The position numbers and the translations under genes are program-made. DNA of 64,000 bases from Symsagittifera roscoffensis (lineage: Eukaryota; Xenacoelomorpha; Acoela; Convolutidae), in contig NC_087068.1 in the NCBI RefSeq assembly GCF_963678635.1, forward strand, positions 15,379,872 to 15,443,871, given 5' to 3'. The notes under the pieces are model-generated. The model was not told the origin of the DNA, did no database searches, and saw only the letters and a program-made list of their open reading frames with translations. This document shows positions 1 through 10,297 of this stretch, piece by piece. Numbering within the stretch: the stretch's first letter is position 1; every line of letters begins with the position of its first letter.

Positions 1-770
1 TTTCAAAAATATAGATGTTACCAGAAACAATATTGGGGAATATATGAAGACATATGCAGAAGAAAACGATTTGATAAATCAACCGAAAAGAATTTTGATA
101 TCGAGCTTCAAATTGATCAATTGAATGCTTAGCACACCATTTTTCATTTATCACACCACTTGTATCTTGGACTGCAGTGTACAAAAATTCATCGTTTTGT
201 ACAATACACAACGCGTAAAATATTCAACAGTTTTGTTCAGTGAGTTGTTGATGCTCGGCGAGACAATGAAACTTCTAGGAAATAGTTCCTACGGCTATCA
301 AACAATGGGCAGATCAAAACATACAATGACAAAATATCTTGGACACAAACAAACCCACAAAGCTATCAAAAACTAATTCTTCAAGAGACTTAATATCGTA
401 GCTAAAGATTTGTATGAAGTGGAACTTGTTAAACCTACTATAGGGCAAGCATCGTGAACCAATTATAGTAGGATTCTTTATACTACAGTATGCCAACTTG
501 AGAATGTTGGAGTTGTATTATAACTTTTTCGATAAACTTTGCAATGTCAACAAATTCGAAGAACTCGAAATGGGTAAAAATTCCCTCTATTTGGTTTTGG
601 TAGAAGAAAATTAGGATGATTATATCTTTCCCAGCAAGCGAGCAGAATGGACTGAAAAGCGAAGCAAGGACTTTCGAGACGACTTCAGGGCAGATGCGAA
701 AAACATTTTTTTTTCTCCGTACCTGCTGTTCTAAACATAAGAAACATGACTCTTTTCGAGTCATAGTGAA
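1..770 (+). mobile_element. Polinton/Maverick fossil, palm part of the DNA polymerase
   Basis: Decayed coding sequence for the palm region of a protein-primed family B DNA polymerase of the Polinton (Maverick) kind. The clearest sign is the family B core motif KLLGNSSYGYQ near 280-305, followed by family-typical residues (TKYLG). Weaker downstream polymerase similarity runs to about 760. The upstream part of the polymerase is absent here because the window begins inside the element. The copy looks old and carries many breaks. A second copy follows head to tail. Confidence 0.75.
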
Positions 771-1925
771 TTGCTTGGAAAAATTTGGGAAGATATGACC
801 GGTGGTCCTTCAATTGTTTTCACAAGGAAAGTAGTAGCAAATGAAAAATTTATTCGAAAATCAAACAATTTGTGTAAATCAACTTTTGGTATTGATGCTA
901 GTCAACTCTATCCTTATTCTATGTGTCAGGATATGCCCACAGGTTTATATACGAGATGGGACTACGATGAAGAAACGCAAAAACTCAAAGCAAGGCAAAA
1001 TCGAGTTCGAACATTTGAAAATATGGTCATGTCGTATTTTCTAGCAAGCAGACTTGAATGTAAAATTGAGAGTTACTACACAACAAGAAAACTGAAAAAA
1101 ATTGATTGCTTTAGTGTTGATGGTTATTGCAACCATATTAAGCTTGTTTTTGAAGCACTGGGTCGTTATTTTCATTTTTATCCTTGTCAAGAAGCTAGAC
1201 CGAGCCTAACTGATGATGATATCAAACGCAGAACCAAGGAAAGAGAAATGGATGCGCTTCGAAAAGATTACATTCGAGGAAAGGATACTCTATAAAAAGA
1301 AATGTGGGAGTGTAGTTGGTGGGATCAATCTAATAACAATGACGTTAAAACTCACGTTAAAACTCACTTTCTCTTCAAAACACCTCTTTCTGCCAATTCA
1401 CTAGTGCAAAACACAATGTTCGGCTACGTGCAATGCGATCTGAGTGTTCCAGATGAGCTAAAAGCGAAGTTTTCCATTTTCCCACCTATTTTCAAAAAAA
1501 TATAGATGTTACCAGAAACAAAATTGGGGAATATATGAAGACATATGCAGAAGAAAACGATTTGATAAAACAACCGCAAAGAATTTTATATCGTGCTTCA
1601 ATTTGATCAACGGAACACTTATCACGCCACTTTTCATTCATCACACCACTTGGATCTTGGACTAGAGTGTGAAAAAACTCATCGTTTTGTACAATACACA
1701 CCGCGTAAAGTAATCAACAGTTTTGTTCAGTCTGTTGTTGATGCTAGGCGAGCCGGCGATGAAAATCCCTTATCGGGCGTAGTAGCCGAAACAATGAAAC
1801 TTCTAGAAAATAGTTCCTATGGCTATCAAACAATGGACAGATCAAAACATACAATGACAAAATATCTTGGAGACGAACAAACCCACAAAGCTATCAAAAA
1901 CCAATTCTTTAAGAGACCTAATTAA
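771..1925 (+). mobile_element. Polinton/Maverick fossil, second polymerase copy, truncated
   Basis: A second fossil copy of the same Polinton family B polymerase, directly following the first. It starts further upstream in the protein: a DxxxLYP-type motif (DASQLYPYSM) near 890-920, then the conserved MWECSWW region near 1300, then FGYVQCDLSVP near 1418-1450. It repeats the block seen at 1-380, including the SSYGYQ motif near 1810, and stops abruptly near 1925. It carries several breaks but fewer than the first copy. No integrase, ATPase, protease or capsid part is seen nearby, so only the polymerase survives in the window. Confidence 0.78.
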
Positions 1926-3009
1926 AATGTATACGTAGCTGTGAATTAAAACATTTTCTCTGTAATTGATCTTTTTTTTGAAAAAATTCTTTTTAAAAGC
2001 TACGTTTGGGTTAACAGTATCTTGTTTTCCAATTAAGAAAATGTTTAGAATCTGGAACATTCAGAGCTCCAAAAATTTTTTTTGAAACTTACTATCTAAA
2101 ACCTTACCATCTTAATACACTGGAATATCTATTCCCACGTAATACGCCAAAAATATTTACCCATTAGGTAACGCGCGCAGAAATTTTTGCAAAAAAAACT
2201 AGACATTCACACACAAAATACTGTTTTTCTTACCATTATCTTACCATCACACAGAACATAAAACCTTATCATCGGTATTCCCTATCTTGATACATTGTAG
2301 ACTCTTTTCCCTATGTTAATACCTAGGGTGATGACTGGATACTCTATGGCCTATGTTAATACATAGGGTTCGTCAACCCCCCCCCCCTCCCATCGGCTGA
2401 ACTGCTCCAAAACATACTACTAACATGTTTTCAAATCAAACTACCTCTAAAGCTCACTCGCAAGCGTGGAGTCAAAAAACTTTTCACTCCGATTGAACGA
2501 ACGCCGCAGATTAACTAGTTTTGTGCATACAACAACTTTCACCTCTGATCTTTTTAGGAATTGCGTAAGAATACACGCAACTTGAGCATGTCAAATTTAA
2601 ACGTCCAATGGTATGGCAATGTTTGTTTTTCAACTATTAGCTTAGCTATTTTGTCAATTTTTGTTAAACGAAAAAGACACCTTACATCAAAAGTAATACC
2701 GAATGTTTTAGCTCGTAATTAGAAAACTGGTTACATTGTTTAGCTGTCACCTAAACTCAATAAAAAATGTTTAGCTGTCACGCAACTAATCTTCTGAGTC
2801 TACCAAAAAAGCTGATTAATATTCATGATGTCCTTGTTTTTTAATTGCCAAAAAAACTTTATGTAAAGATGCTTGTTTGAGTGTTTGAAAAAAATTGTGC
2901 TTTTAGTTTGCCATTTATATATTTCAGCTTCAAAAGTTGAAACTTGTTTCAATGTTTTTTTCTCTAAAATTTCAGAAATCTTTAGCATAGTTTTGTCTCA
3001 TGAAAGCAT
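1926..3009. other. No gene seen
   Basis: AT-rich DNA without a convincing coding region. Around 2090-2370 short phrases such as CTTACCAT and CCTATGTTAATAC recur, followed by a C-rich run near 2380. This suggests decayed repeat DNA. Confidence 0.5.
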
Positions 3010-3227
3010 TATCTTGACTGGTCAAAGCACTGAATGAAACAATGCTTGTCAAAAAAAGATTTTGAATTTCACAGTAAATGTTTAAAAGAGACAAAAATTT
3101 GAGGAAACACTCATTTTTGGTGCAAAATTTTTTAAAAAAGTTGTGTTGTTATAACGTGAAACCAAAACCATGAGTCTCACTGTAATTTTTTAAAGTGAAA
3201 AATTTTTCTGTGAAATACTTTAAGAGA
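3010..3227 (+). repeat. Partial copy of the foldback-element arm
   Basis: The stretch with GAGACAAAAATTTGAGG, AACACTCA and GTGAAACCAAAAC closely matches 3485-3570, which lies in the left arm of the adjoining foldback element. It is probably a decayed partial copy lying directly upstream. Confidence 0.5.
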
Positions 3228-3229
3228 TT

Positions 3230-3900
3230 GAGATAGGGCATCGAGTGGATAATGAGTAAATAGGAAAAAGAGTCAATGTCCCTTTCAGTTTTTTGTAAAA
3301 AAGAATAGTATGAAAACTGATATTTGTAAAAATCTTGGATAGAAATCTTAAATTTTTGCTTAATTTTGTGGGCTCAGATTAGCTATTTGGAGTAAGTTTT
3401 CTAGTACTTTTTTGTAGAGTGAAGCAAAAGTTCTGCGAAATCTTTATGAGAAAAGAAAATATTTAGACTCTCACAGTAAATTTTTCAATGAGACAAAAAC
3501 TTGAGGAAACACTCAACTTGGTGCACGCTCTTACAAAAATTGTCTCTTTGTTTTACCGTGAAACCAAAACTATGCCTAATTTGGGTACCATGGTAAGGCA
3601 ATACGACAATTTTGCGATTATTGCCACCAAAGTGAGTGTTTTCTCAAACTTTTGTCTCTTTCAAAAGTTTACTCTGAGATCTAAAAATATTTTCTCTTTC
3701 AAGAATTTTCAATTTTTACTCTACAAGTAATGTACTTTCACCTAATAAATAAACCGAGCTCAAAAAATTGAACAAAAATTTGAGATTTCTATCCAAAGTT
3801 TGTACAACAATCAGCTTTCGTACTAATCTTTATTATAAAAAACTCAAAAAAATACTAATCCTTTCACTATTTATTCATTACACATTCTATACCCTATCTC
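3230..3900. mobile_element. Foldback (long inverted repeat) element, about 670 bp
   Basis: The left arm begins GAGATAGGGCATCGAGTGG at 3230. The right arm ends with the imperfect reverse complement, ...ACCCTATCTC at 3900. Arms of roughly 320-340 bp face each other across a short centre near 3570-3620. Matching internal pairs include AATGAGTAAATAG with CTATTTATTCATT, and GAGGAAACACTC with GAGTGTTTTCTC. No coding capacity is seen. It is best read as a non-autonomous foldback DNA transposon; the class is not certain. Confidence 0.6.
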
Positions 3901-4883
3901 AAACGAAGCGTGGTAGACTCCAAACGTCTTGTGTATCTTAAAATATAGGTATCTTAAAATTGTGTATCTAAAAATATAAAATGATCTTAAAGTAAGGTCA
4001 CCTCAGACATTTGTTACTCGGGTATTTTTCAATGATCATACTGTTTGATCATGTATGCTGGGGAGAAGGATTTATAGGCACAGGGAAGATTTTCTGCATA
4101 ATTAATGTAAATAACAAGAATCAAATGTCAATTAGATGAAGGTAATTTTCAGATTTTAGACTTTTATTGTATTCTCTCTTTATGAATCAATTTTTCAACG
4201 CTATAATTAACTCTCCTCAACTTGAAATTTCTTCAACAAAAATTAGAAAAATTAGAGATAATAGCCAGTACATTAACAATGCAAATGAAAATTGAAATGG
4301 TGTTGTGATACTTGAAAACATAATTAATTATTTTTTGTAGTTATTTGAGCGGCAATGAAAGATTCACTACAAATTTCTATATAGGATATTTGCAAATCAA
4401 ATTGAGAAAAAAAACGTTTACGCACGTGCTTCAAGGTTAGTTGAGCTCCTACTACTTAGTTACTGGAGCCCTATTCTGACTTTATTTACTTTTCTCAAAA
4501 CAATATGAGAAATTATTTAGAAAAATATTATAGAAATTCTTTATAAAACTATTTTCGCCTATGATATATTTTATCTTTTGCAAACAAAATTTTAGTCAAA
4601 AACTTTTACGCTTAAGTATAAATTTTGTAGCGTTGACTAATCATGCCAAATTTCTTGGTTTCGTAGAAGTTTATGGATGTTTTTATACATAAAATGCATA
4701 AAAATTTTAAAAAATCAGCTGATTTACCCGTGAGTTTTTTCGTTTTGATAATATCGAATACATTTAAAAAGATGCTGGGTATCCCCAATGAAATCTATAA
4801 TGGTGTGAGCATGTTTAGTATTATTTGTTTGGGAAGTTTGAGCAAAGGCTCAATAGCAAAAGAGTTATAAATTGTTATAAATG
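3901..4883. other. No gene seen
   Basis: AT-rich stretch with a few short open frames but no domain, splice-supported exon or repeat that I recognise. Its right end is the 3' flank of the minus-strand RING/MATH gene. Confidence 0.5.
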
Positions 4884-5964
4884 TTAGTAGAAATTGAGCT
4901 CTTGTATTTGAACTTTGATTGCTACTCTTGCTGGTTCGCTTACAAATCCTCTCGATAAATTTTTGAAGTCCATGTATTTCGCGAAACTGTCAACCCTTCC
5001 GCCACACGCGATACTTCCCTTCTCGGTAAATTCGAAGGTGACAAAACCAGTTTCGATATTTTCAGTCGCAGTAGAGTTTAGTAGAATTAATTGAAACCTT
5101 ATTCTAACCTTCCACTTTGCGTTTGATTTCTCTTCAGGGTCAACACTTAAAGCCAGGAAGGTTTCGTTGCACTCATCAGTAACTATCCATGCTACTCGAA
5201 ATTCATATCCTCCCAGAAATGAAGAATTTGAAAACACACCAAGTTCAAGGTTATCAATTTGAAAAATTAGCTCAATTGGCTTCAACTGTTCCTGCATTTG
5301 CTCTAACTGATCCTTGATTTCATTTGAAACTATTATTTCCGACATTTCATCACTCAGTGGTTTGATTCCGTTACTATCCACGAAACTGGTTAGTTCAAGT
5401 TTGATCTTTTTGATTTTTTGAACAACCTCTTGTTTCTTCTGAAGTTCCTTCATTTCGTTAGCTATCTGAAATTCTACCAAATCAACAGTTTCGATCTCCG
5501 TTAATAACGTTTTAGCGTTTGTAATTTTTCCCTTCAGAATCGCTTTGTACATCTTTAAATTGTGATCAAAATGATGATTTTCAGCACATAAATCGCAGAG
5601 TTGGACGCTGCAATCGGCACACCAAAATTTTCTTCTTAATGCAGAATGTTCGCATATATTTCCAGTTTCTGATGTGGTTTTTTCATCTCCCAAAGAGCTG
5701 AACACTTCTCGAATTCCATAGAGTGGCCTCAGACTAATTTCGAAAACTTCTTGGCAAATGGCGCATTTTGCAGCTCGGTCCTTTTTGTGCTTGATTGCTT
5801 CCAAACATCTTCTCGGAGGGCCACAAAACGAATGTCCACAAGGAAGTGCGTGGGGATCAACGAAAACTTCACAGCATATTGAACATTCGGAATTCTCTAA
5901 CGCACCACCAATTTTAGAATGCAGTATTAAATGTTTCTTAGTAACTTTCGTGATTTTTGCTACT
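4884..5964 (-). CDS. RING/B-box/coiled-coil/MATH protein (TRIM37-like layout), last exon
   Basis: Likely a cytoplasmic E3 ubiquitin ligase. Read from 5964 down to a TAA at 4884, the frame shows in order: a RING finger (CSIC, then PCGHSFC, then a later CAIC pair); a B-box (CEHS...FWCADC...LCDLC...HHFDH); a charged coiled-coil stretch rich in K/E/Q; and a C-terminal MATH/TRAF-like sandwich beginning near IELIFQIDNLE, with GGYEFRVAW and CGGRVDSF. RING, B-box, coiled coil and MATH in this order is the TRIM37 layout. One RING pair is spaced C-x5-C (FCGPPRRC) instead of the usual C-x2-C. No in-frame ATG precedes the RING. The open frame begins just after a stop and an AG (TTTAAGTAG), so a short upstream first exon is likely and was not found. 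The MATH assignment rests on fold-pattern residues and is less sure than the RING and B-box. Confidence 0.8.
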
Positions 5965-6486
5965 TAAATAAGCAATAGTTTGCAATAGCCAGTTTTGGCC
6001 CAACACACGACAGAAAAGCTGTAAAATAGCTGAACGTGTTTTAAGCAAAGCAGATAGCAGTAAACCATTTTATTATCAGTTCAGTTATTTTTGCCAACAA
6101 TGATACTCAGTTCTGGCGACAGTTATTTGACAAAATTTTATGCATATAAATGGTTCGTAAACACCACCGAATTCTAACTTATTGTAATTGAAGATATTGT
6201 TGTTTTAAGCTCAAAAATTAAAAAGATATTTTTGATCAGTTTTTGTAAAGTTATGGGAGTTTAAAGGTAATAACGCGTAAACGGAGATTTAACTCGTCCA
6301 TCCAAATGAATTATTGAAAGATGCCATTTGATACAATTAAATTTTGCTTTATGCAGAATATAACAATTTGTACTTAACATTGCGTGTGGGGGATGATTTA
6401 AAAAAAAGATCTCAAAAACTTTCAATTTTTTTTTCATTTTTTGGAAAACTTCGTGAATATTTTTGATGCGAACAATACTTCATAGG
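5965..6486. other. Upstream flank of the RING/MATH gene, with part of dispersed repeat R1
   Basis: No exon was identified. Positions about 6190-6420 match the dispersed family called R1 here (see 57590-58110): the phrases GTAAAGTTATGGGAGTTT, AACGCGTAAACGGAG and GTGGGGGATGATTT recur in the same order. Confidence 0.5.
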
Positions 6487-6560
6487 GATCAAAACATCTA
6501 CAACAAACGCGAAAACAGTGCTTCCCCTCTTTCAATTGTAGAAACAAACAGATGAAAAAT
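6487..6560 (+). repeat. Short direct repeat, copy 1
   Basis: A block containing ACGCGAAAACAGTG and CCCCTCTTTCA, followed by AGAAACAAACAGATGAAAAA, recurs at 7601-7673 with few changes. Confidence 0.7.
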
Positions 6561-6610
6561 TATTTAAGGATAACCACTCGTTTTTTATATGCATTGCGTT
6601 AGCTACATTG

Positions 6611-7168
6611 CTTATAACATCGTTCTAAGATAGTTGATGCACTCCTCGCTAGAAACATTGCCATAACCAACCATAACTTTTACAGAGAGTAAAAGTTAGT
6701 TACTTAAAAATTCTTTCAGTTAGAAATAGCGGAGGAAGCGTTCATTTATCTTCAACTTAGTGACAATCACTTTCGAATAAAAAGAAACAGATACAAAAAA
6801 AAAAGAAATTGTCCGACAAAAAAATTTCTACTACATTGACTGCACATGCAGCCAAAATGGAGAAAATAAAAATCCGAAAAAACCATCTGGTCAGAGAACT
6901 ACTCGTCCCACGGACAAAAATTCAACATTACACGGTACGCTAATGCTAGACTGATCAGAGCTCTGGATAAAAGAACAAATCGTTTGTGTTTCGACGAAAA
7001 AAGTTTATAACGACAGTGAAATACTACAACTTGAAAAACGATACACGAGATGAGAGAGAAGACTTTGCAAAATTTCCTAAAAGTTTATATTTTTGAGGAT
7101 GGGAAAAAGAACATGAGGCACAAAACGAACCGTTTGGCAAAAAACAGAGAAATTTGTTTTCCGTAGCT
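6611..7168 (+). repeat. Direct repeat R2, copy 1 (about 550 bp)
   Basis: Matches 8401-8936 over its whole length with scattered changes and small indels. Shared anchors in order are CTAAGATA, TTGACTGCACATGC, ACCATCTGGTCAGA, ACGCTAATGCTAGA and GCACAAAACGAACCGTTT. No terminal inverted repeat or intact open frame was seen, so the nature of the repeat is unknown. Divergence looks to be of the order of 15 percent by eye. Confidence 0.75.
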
Positions 7169-7268
7169 TCAGTTCTAAAATACACTGACAACCAGCTCCG
7201 GGACAATGGCTCGATAAATTTCGTGCTTTTAACGCGTAATTAGACAACATTTTCAATTTTTTGCAGAA

Positions 7269-7424
7269 ATGGTCTTGTTGGGCTTGCTTTTCAATATTTT
7301 CATGGGCGCTCTCAGTGCATCCAAAACCATTGCTTACTGGATTAAAATAATCTTACTATGGAAAATTTCCAAGCGCGATTGTAAAATTGCTTGCTCGTTT
7401 TTTTTATATGCAAGAAGAGACTAG
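7269..7424 (+). CDS. Weak candidate: 51-residue hydrophobic small ORF
   Basis: ATG at 7269 follows a good acceptor-like tract (TTTTTTGCAG). The N-terminus, MVLLGLLFNIFMGALSA, resembles a signal peptide, and a second hydrophobic segment (IKIILLW) follows before a TAG. No family is recognised. It could be a chance open frame in repeat-rich DNA, and there is no support beyond the hydrophobic start and the acceptor-like sequence. Confidence 0.15.
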   Translation: MVLLGLLFNIFMGALSASKTIAYWIKIILLWKISKRDCKIACSFFLYARRD

Positions 7425-7600
7425 CAACCTGATTTCTTTTAAACAGATTTTTCTCAAAACTAAGATTTTTTATGAAATCTACTTACACGGTACGCTAATG
7501 CTAGACTGATAACAAAATTTTTCGATAACAATAGAAAACTTTCTTAATACGATATATCACTAAACTCCTTCCAATGAATAAATGTGATAGCCAACTCAAA

Positions 7601-7673
7601 AGATCTACAACACACGCGAAAACAGTGCCTCCCCTCTTTCAGTCACAGAAACAAACAGATGAAAAATTATTCA
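7601..7673 (+). repeat. Short direct repeat, copy 2
   Basis: Second copy of the block at 6487-6560. It again carries ACGCGAAAACAGTGC and CCCCTCTTTCAG, followed by AGAAACAAACAGATG. Confidence 0.7.
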
Positions 7674-8400
7674 AAGATTCATTTTGTTATGAAAAGCTAC
7701 TTCATCGTCATTTTTGGCGTTAAAAGTCACTCCACGATACTATTTGGCGTTCGTAGTTTTGGCGCACTAAAAATTGTTTTGAGCTCTAATGAGATTTTGC
7801 TTTTTACCTCTAGCAAAACTTTTTAGCACAAAAATGTCTCACAAAACTTTGGGAAAGCGCAAAAAAAAATCATTAAAACAATCAAATCATTACTAGTAGT
7901 TCGACAAAATTTTATTTGATATTTTTTTCTTTCTCTATAACTTTCATTCAAGAGTTTTGTATCCTGGAAAACTTCTATTAAATATTGCAAGGATTTTGTT
8001 TTCATTTTTGAGTCTGATGGATCACAAATTTGAGTACATGTTTGCAAACTTTCGGTTTAAAAGCTCACCAGTTGAGCACTGTGCCAAATTTATCCTTGCC
8101 TTGTTTCGCCCATTTTGGCCCTATGACATGTTTTCAACAAACATCAGGGCAAAAAACCATACAAATTTTCAGTTGCTAGGCCCAAATTATTGAAAGAAGA
8201 AAATAAAAACCATTCCACATACTTGAACACTTAAGATGTAGGGATGCTTTTATAGCACTCATTTGAGCTTGGAGAGTTTGTTATACTGCAATAGCAAAAC
8301 AGTTTTAACTGACGTTTCTCATATTGTTTGCTAAAGTAATTGCCAGTCCAGATCCAGGTCGGTGTGAAACACGAAACAATAGAGTCGTTTAAGTTCATTA

Positions 8401-8936
8401 TTTATAGTATCTTGCTAAGATAATTGATGTGCTCCTCACTAGAACCATTTCCATAACCAACCCTTACTTTTACAGAAAATTAGTTACTGAAAAAAAGCGG
8501 AGGGAGCGTTCAGATATCTTCACGACTTAGCGACAACTCTTTTCGAAAAAAAAAGATGTAATAGATGCAAAAATTTGTGTAACAGAAATATTTCACACTG
8601 CATTGACTGCACATGCCGCCAAAATTGAAATAGGAATCTAAAAAGACCATCTGGTCAGAAACCTACTCGTCTCACGGACAAAAAATTAACATTACACGAT
8701 ACGCTAATGCTAGAATGATCAGAGCTCTAGATAATAGAACAAATAATTTATGTGTTTATACGAAGAAAGTATTTAACGACAATGAACAATTGAACATGAA
8801 CAATCATATACAAGATGCAAGAGATGGCTTTGCAGAAAATTTCTAAAGTTTTGCTTTCCTGACGTAGGGGAAAAATAATTAAGGGCACAAAACGAACCGT
8901 TTTCCAAAAAGAACTGAGAAATTAATTTTAATTAGT
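8401..8936 (+). repeat. Direct repeat R2, copy 2
   Basis: Second copy of the 550-bp block at 6611-7168, in the same orientation about 1.79 kb away. Several small deletions distinguish it. The copies share order and spacing throughout, so they come from a duplication or from two insertions of one element. Confidence 0.75.
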
Positions 8937-9106
8937 GATTAAGCCACAAAATATGAAAGTACCTGACAAAAACAAACCTTCAGGGCTAGAAATAAGCACA
9001 GTCTATGCCAGAAAAGGAGAATAAACGTCAGTTCGTTCAAAAAGGAATTCGAGGTTAAAATGAAGTCTACCAAAAACCGAGATCTAAAAAAGTAAGAGCC
9101 AAAGCT

Positions 9107-10042
9107 CCCGGGTTGACCAAAACTTCTAATCATACAATTTCCATATATGAAAAACTTCTTGTCATACAATTTCATACAATTCCATACGTACAGAAAATTG
9201 TATGAAAACTCTATGATAAGCATTTTTCCATATATGAAAATTGTATGATAGGTGTTTTCCCATAAACCAAAAATTTTGGTTTTTTATTTCTAAATTTAGT
9301 TTTTGAAAAATTTTCGGTTGTGTTTGCATCCGATCACAAGTAACGAAGACATTGGTTACTCAAAACACCAAAGGTTGGACGGTCTTGCATTTACAATGCA
9401 CAGAAAACGACCTGAATTTGGCTGTCTGTCACAATTGTTATAACAAAAGTAACAAACTTTTATTTTTTGGCAAAATTTTTTAATGATGATTATATTAAAT
9501 TTTTGAATTTTCAAATTATCAGACATTGATCAAGGCGTACATTAACACCCCATACAAAAGAAGGAGGAATTTTCAGCGTTTTTGAAAAAAAAAATTAAGT
9601 GAAAAGAAAATAAAAGCCAATTTTATCGTATCCAGGACTACGTTATGCACACAAAATATTAAATTTTGCATGCAAAAATTTTTTTTCAAAAAATGCTTGT
9701 TTGCGTACGAAAATTGATTTGCGGTTGAAAAAAACAACAAAATTTGTGGGCCAAATTTTCAAAATTACTCGAAAAATTTTTTGTGTCGCCATCAAAAAAA
9801 TGCCAGTCATACAATTTCCATATAGGGGAATTGTATGATAAGCATTTTTTTCAAAAAACAAAAACCTCAGTTTTTTATCACCAGATTGTTTTATTAGAAT
9901 CAAACAGCCACAGAAATGAGTTTATACCAGTTTTCAACCATTTTTAGAAATTGTATGAAAATTGTATGACAAGCATTTTCCCATACACTTGATGTATGGA
10001 ATTGTATGATAAGCATTTTCGGTGTATGGAGGTCAACCCGGG
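9107..10042. mobile_element. MITE-like element, CCCGGGTTGACC ends, copy 1 (936 bp)
   Basis: Begins CCCGGGTTGACC at 9107 and ends GGTCAACCCGGG at 10042, a perfect 12-bp terminal inverted repeat. Just inside both ends, and again within, are many copies of a near-palindrome built on ATACAATTTCCATATATGG and TTGTATGATTAGCA. The dinucleotide CT flanks both ends, a possible 2-bp target duplication. There is no transposase. A full copy in the opposite orientation lies at 42820-43697 and a fragment at 17741-17965. The superfamily is not identified. Confidence 0.8.
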
Positions 10043-10045
10043 CTG

Positions 10046-10297
10046 CAGAAGCAGCTCAAAACGTTTGAGCAGATGATGAGGAGCGCATCGTTTAAAGCCA
10101 GATTATGGACCCAATATCTACGGTGCCGGCAGTTGTCATTAAATTTGGTGAGGAAAAACCAGCGACCCAAGCGGCCCAAAAAAGAAAACGGAAAACAAAA
10201 TTTAAAGATTTTAAGAAGTAATGTTACAAGCAATCGAAAGTCGCAATTGAAAGTCTGCCTTGTGATTACTCACCGCTGCAATTTGAACAGTTATTAA
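10046..10297 (+). pseudogene. Coding-like fragment, possibly transposon-derived
   Basis: An open frame directly after the MITE reads KTFEQMMRSASFKARLWTQY and then becomes Lys/Arg/Asn-rich. The first part has the feel of a phrase common in repetitive invertebrate open frames, but I cannot name a family. The later part looks random. It is probably a decayed fragment. Confidence 0.25.

Larger units (their letters stand above)
7169..8400. other. Spacer between R2 copies
   Basis: Mostly unassigned AT-rich DNA. It contains a third small piece of R2 (ACACGGTACGCTAATGCTAG near 7487), the short direct repeat at 7601-7673, and one weak small open frame at 7269-7424. Confidence 0.4.

Noticed and set aside
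6960-7070. A homeodomain-like phrase (LQLEKRYTRDEREDFAK) within R2
   Set aside because: There is no WFQNRR helix, the frame is closed on both sides and the second R2 copy does not conserve it. Chance resemblance is more likely.
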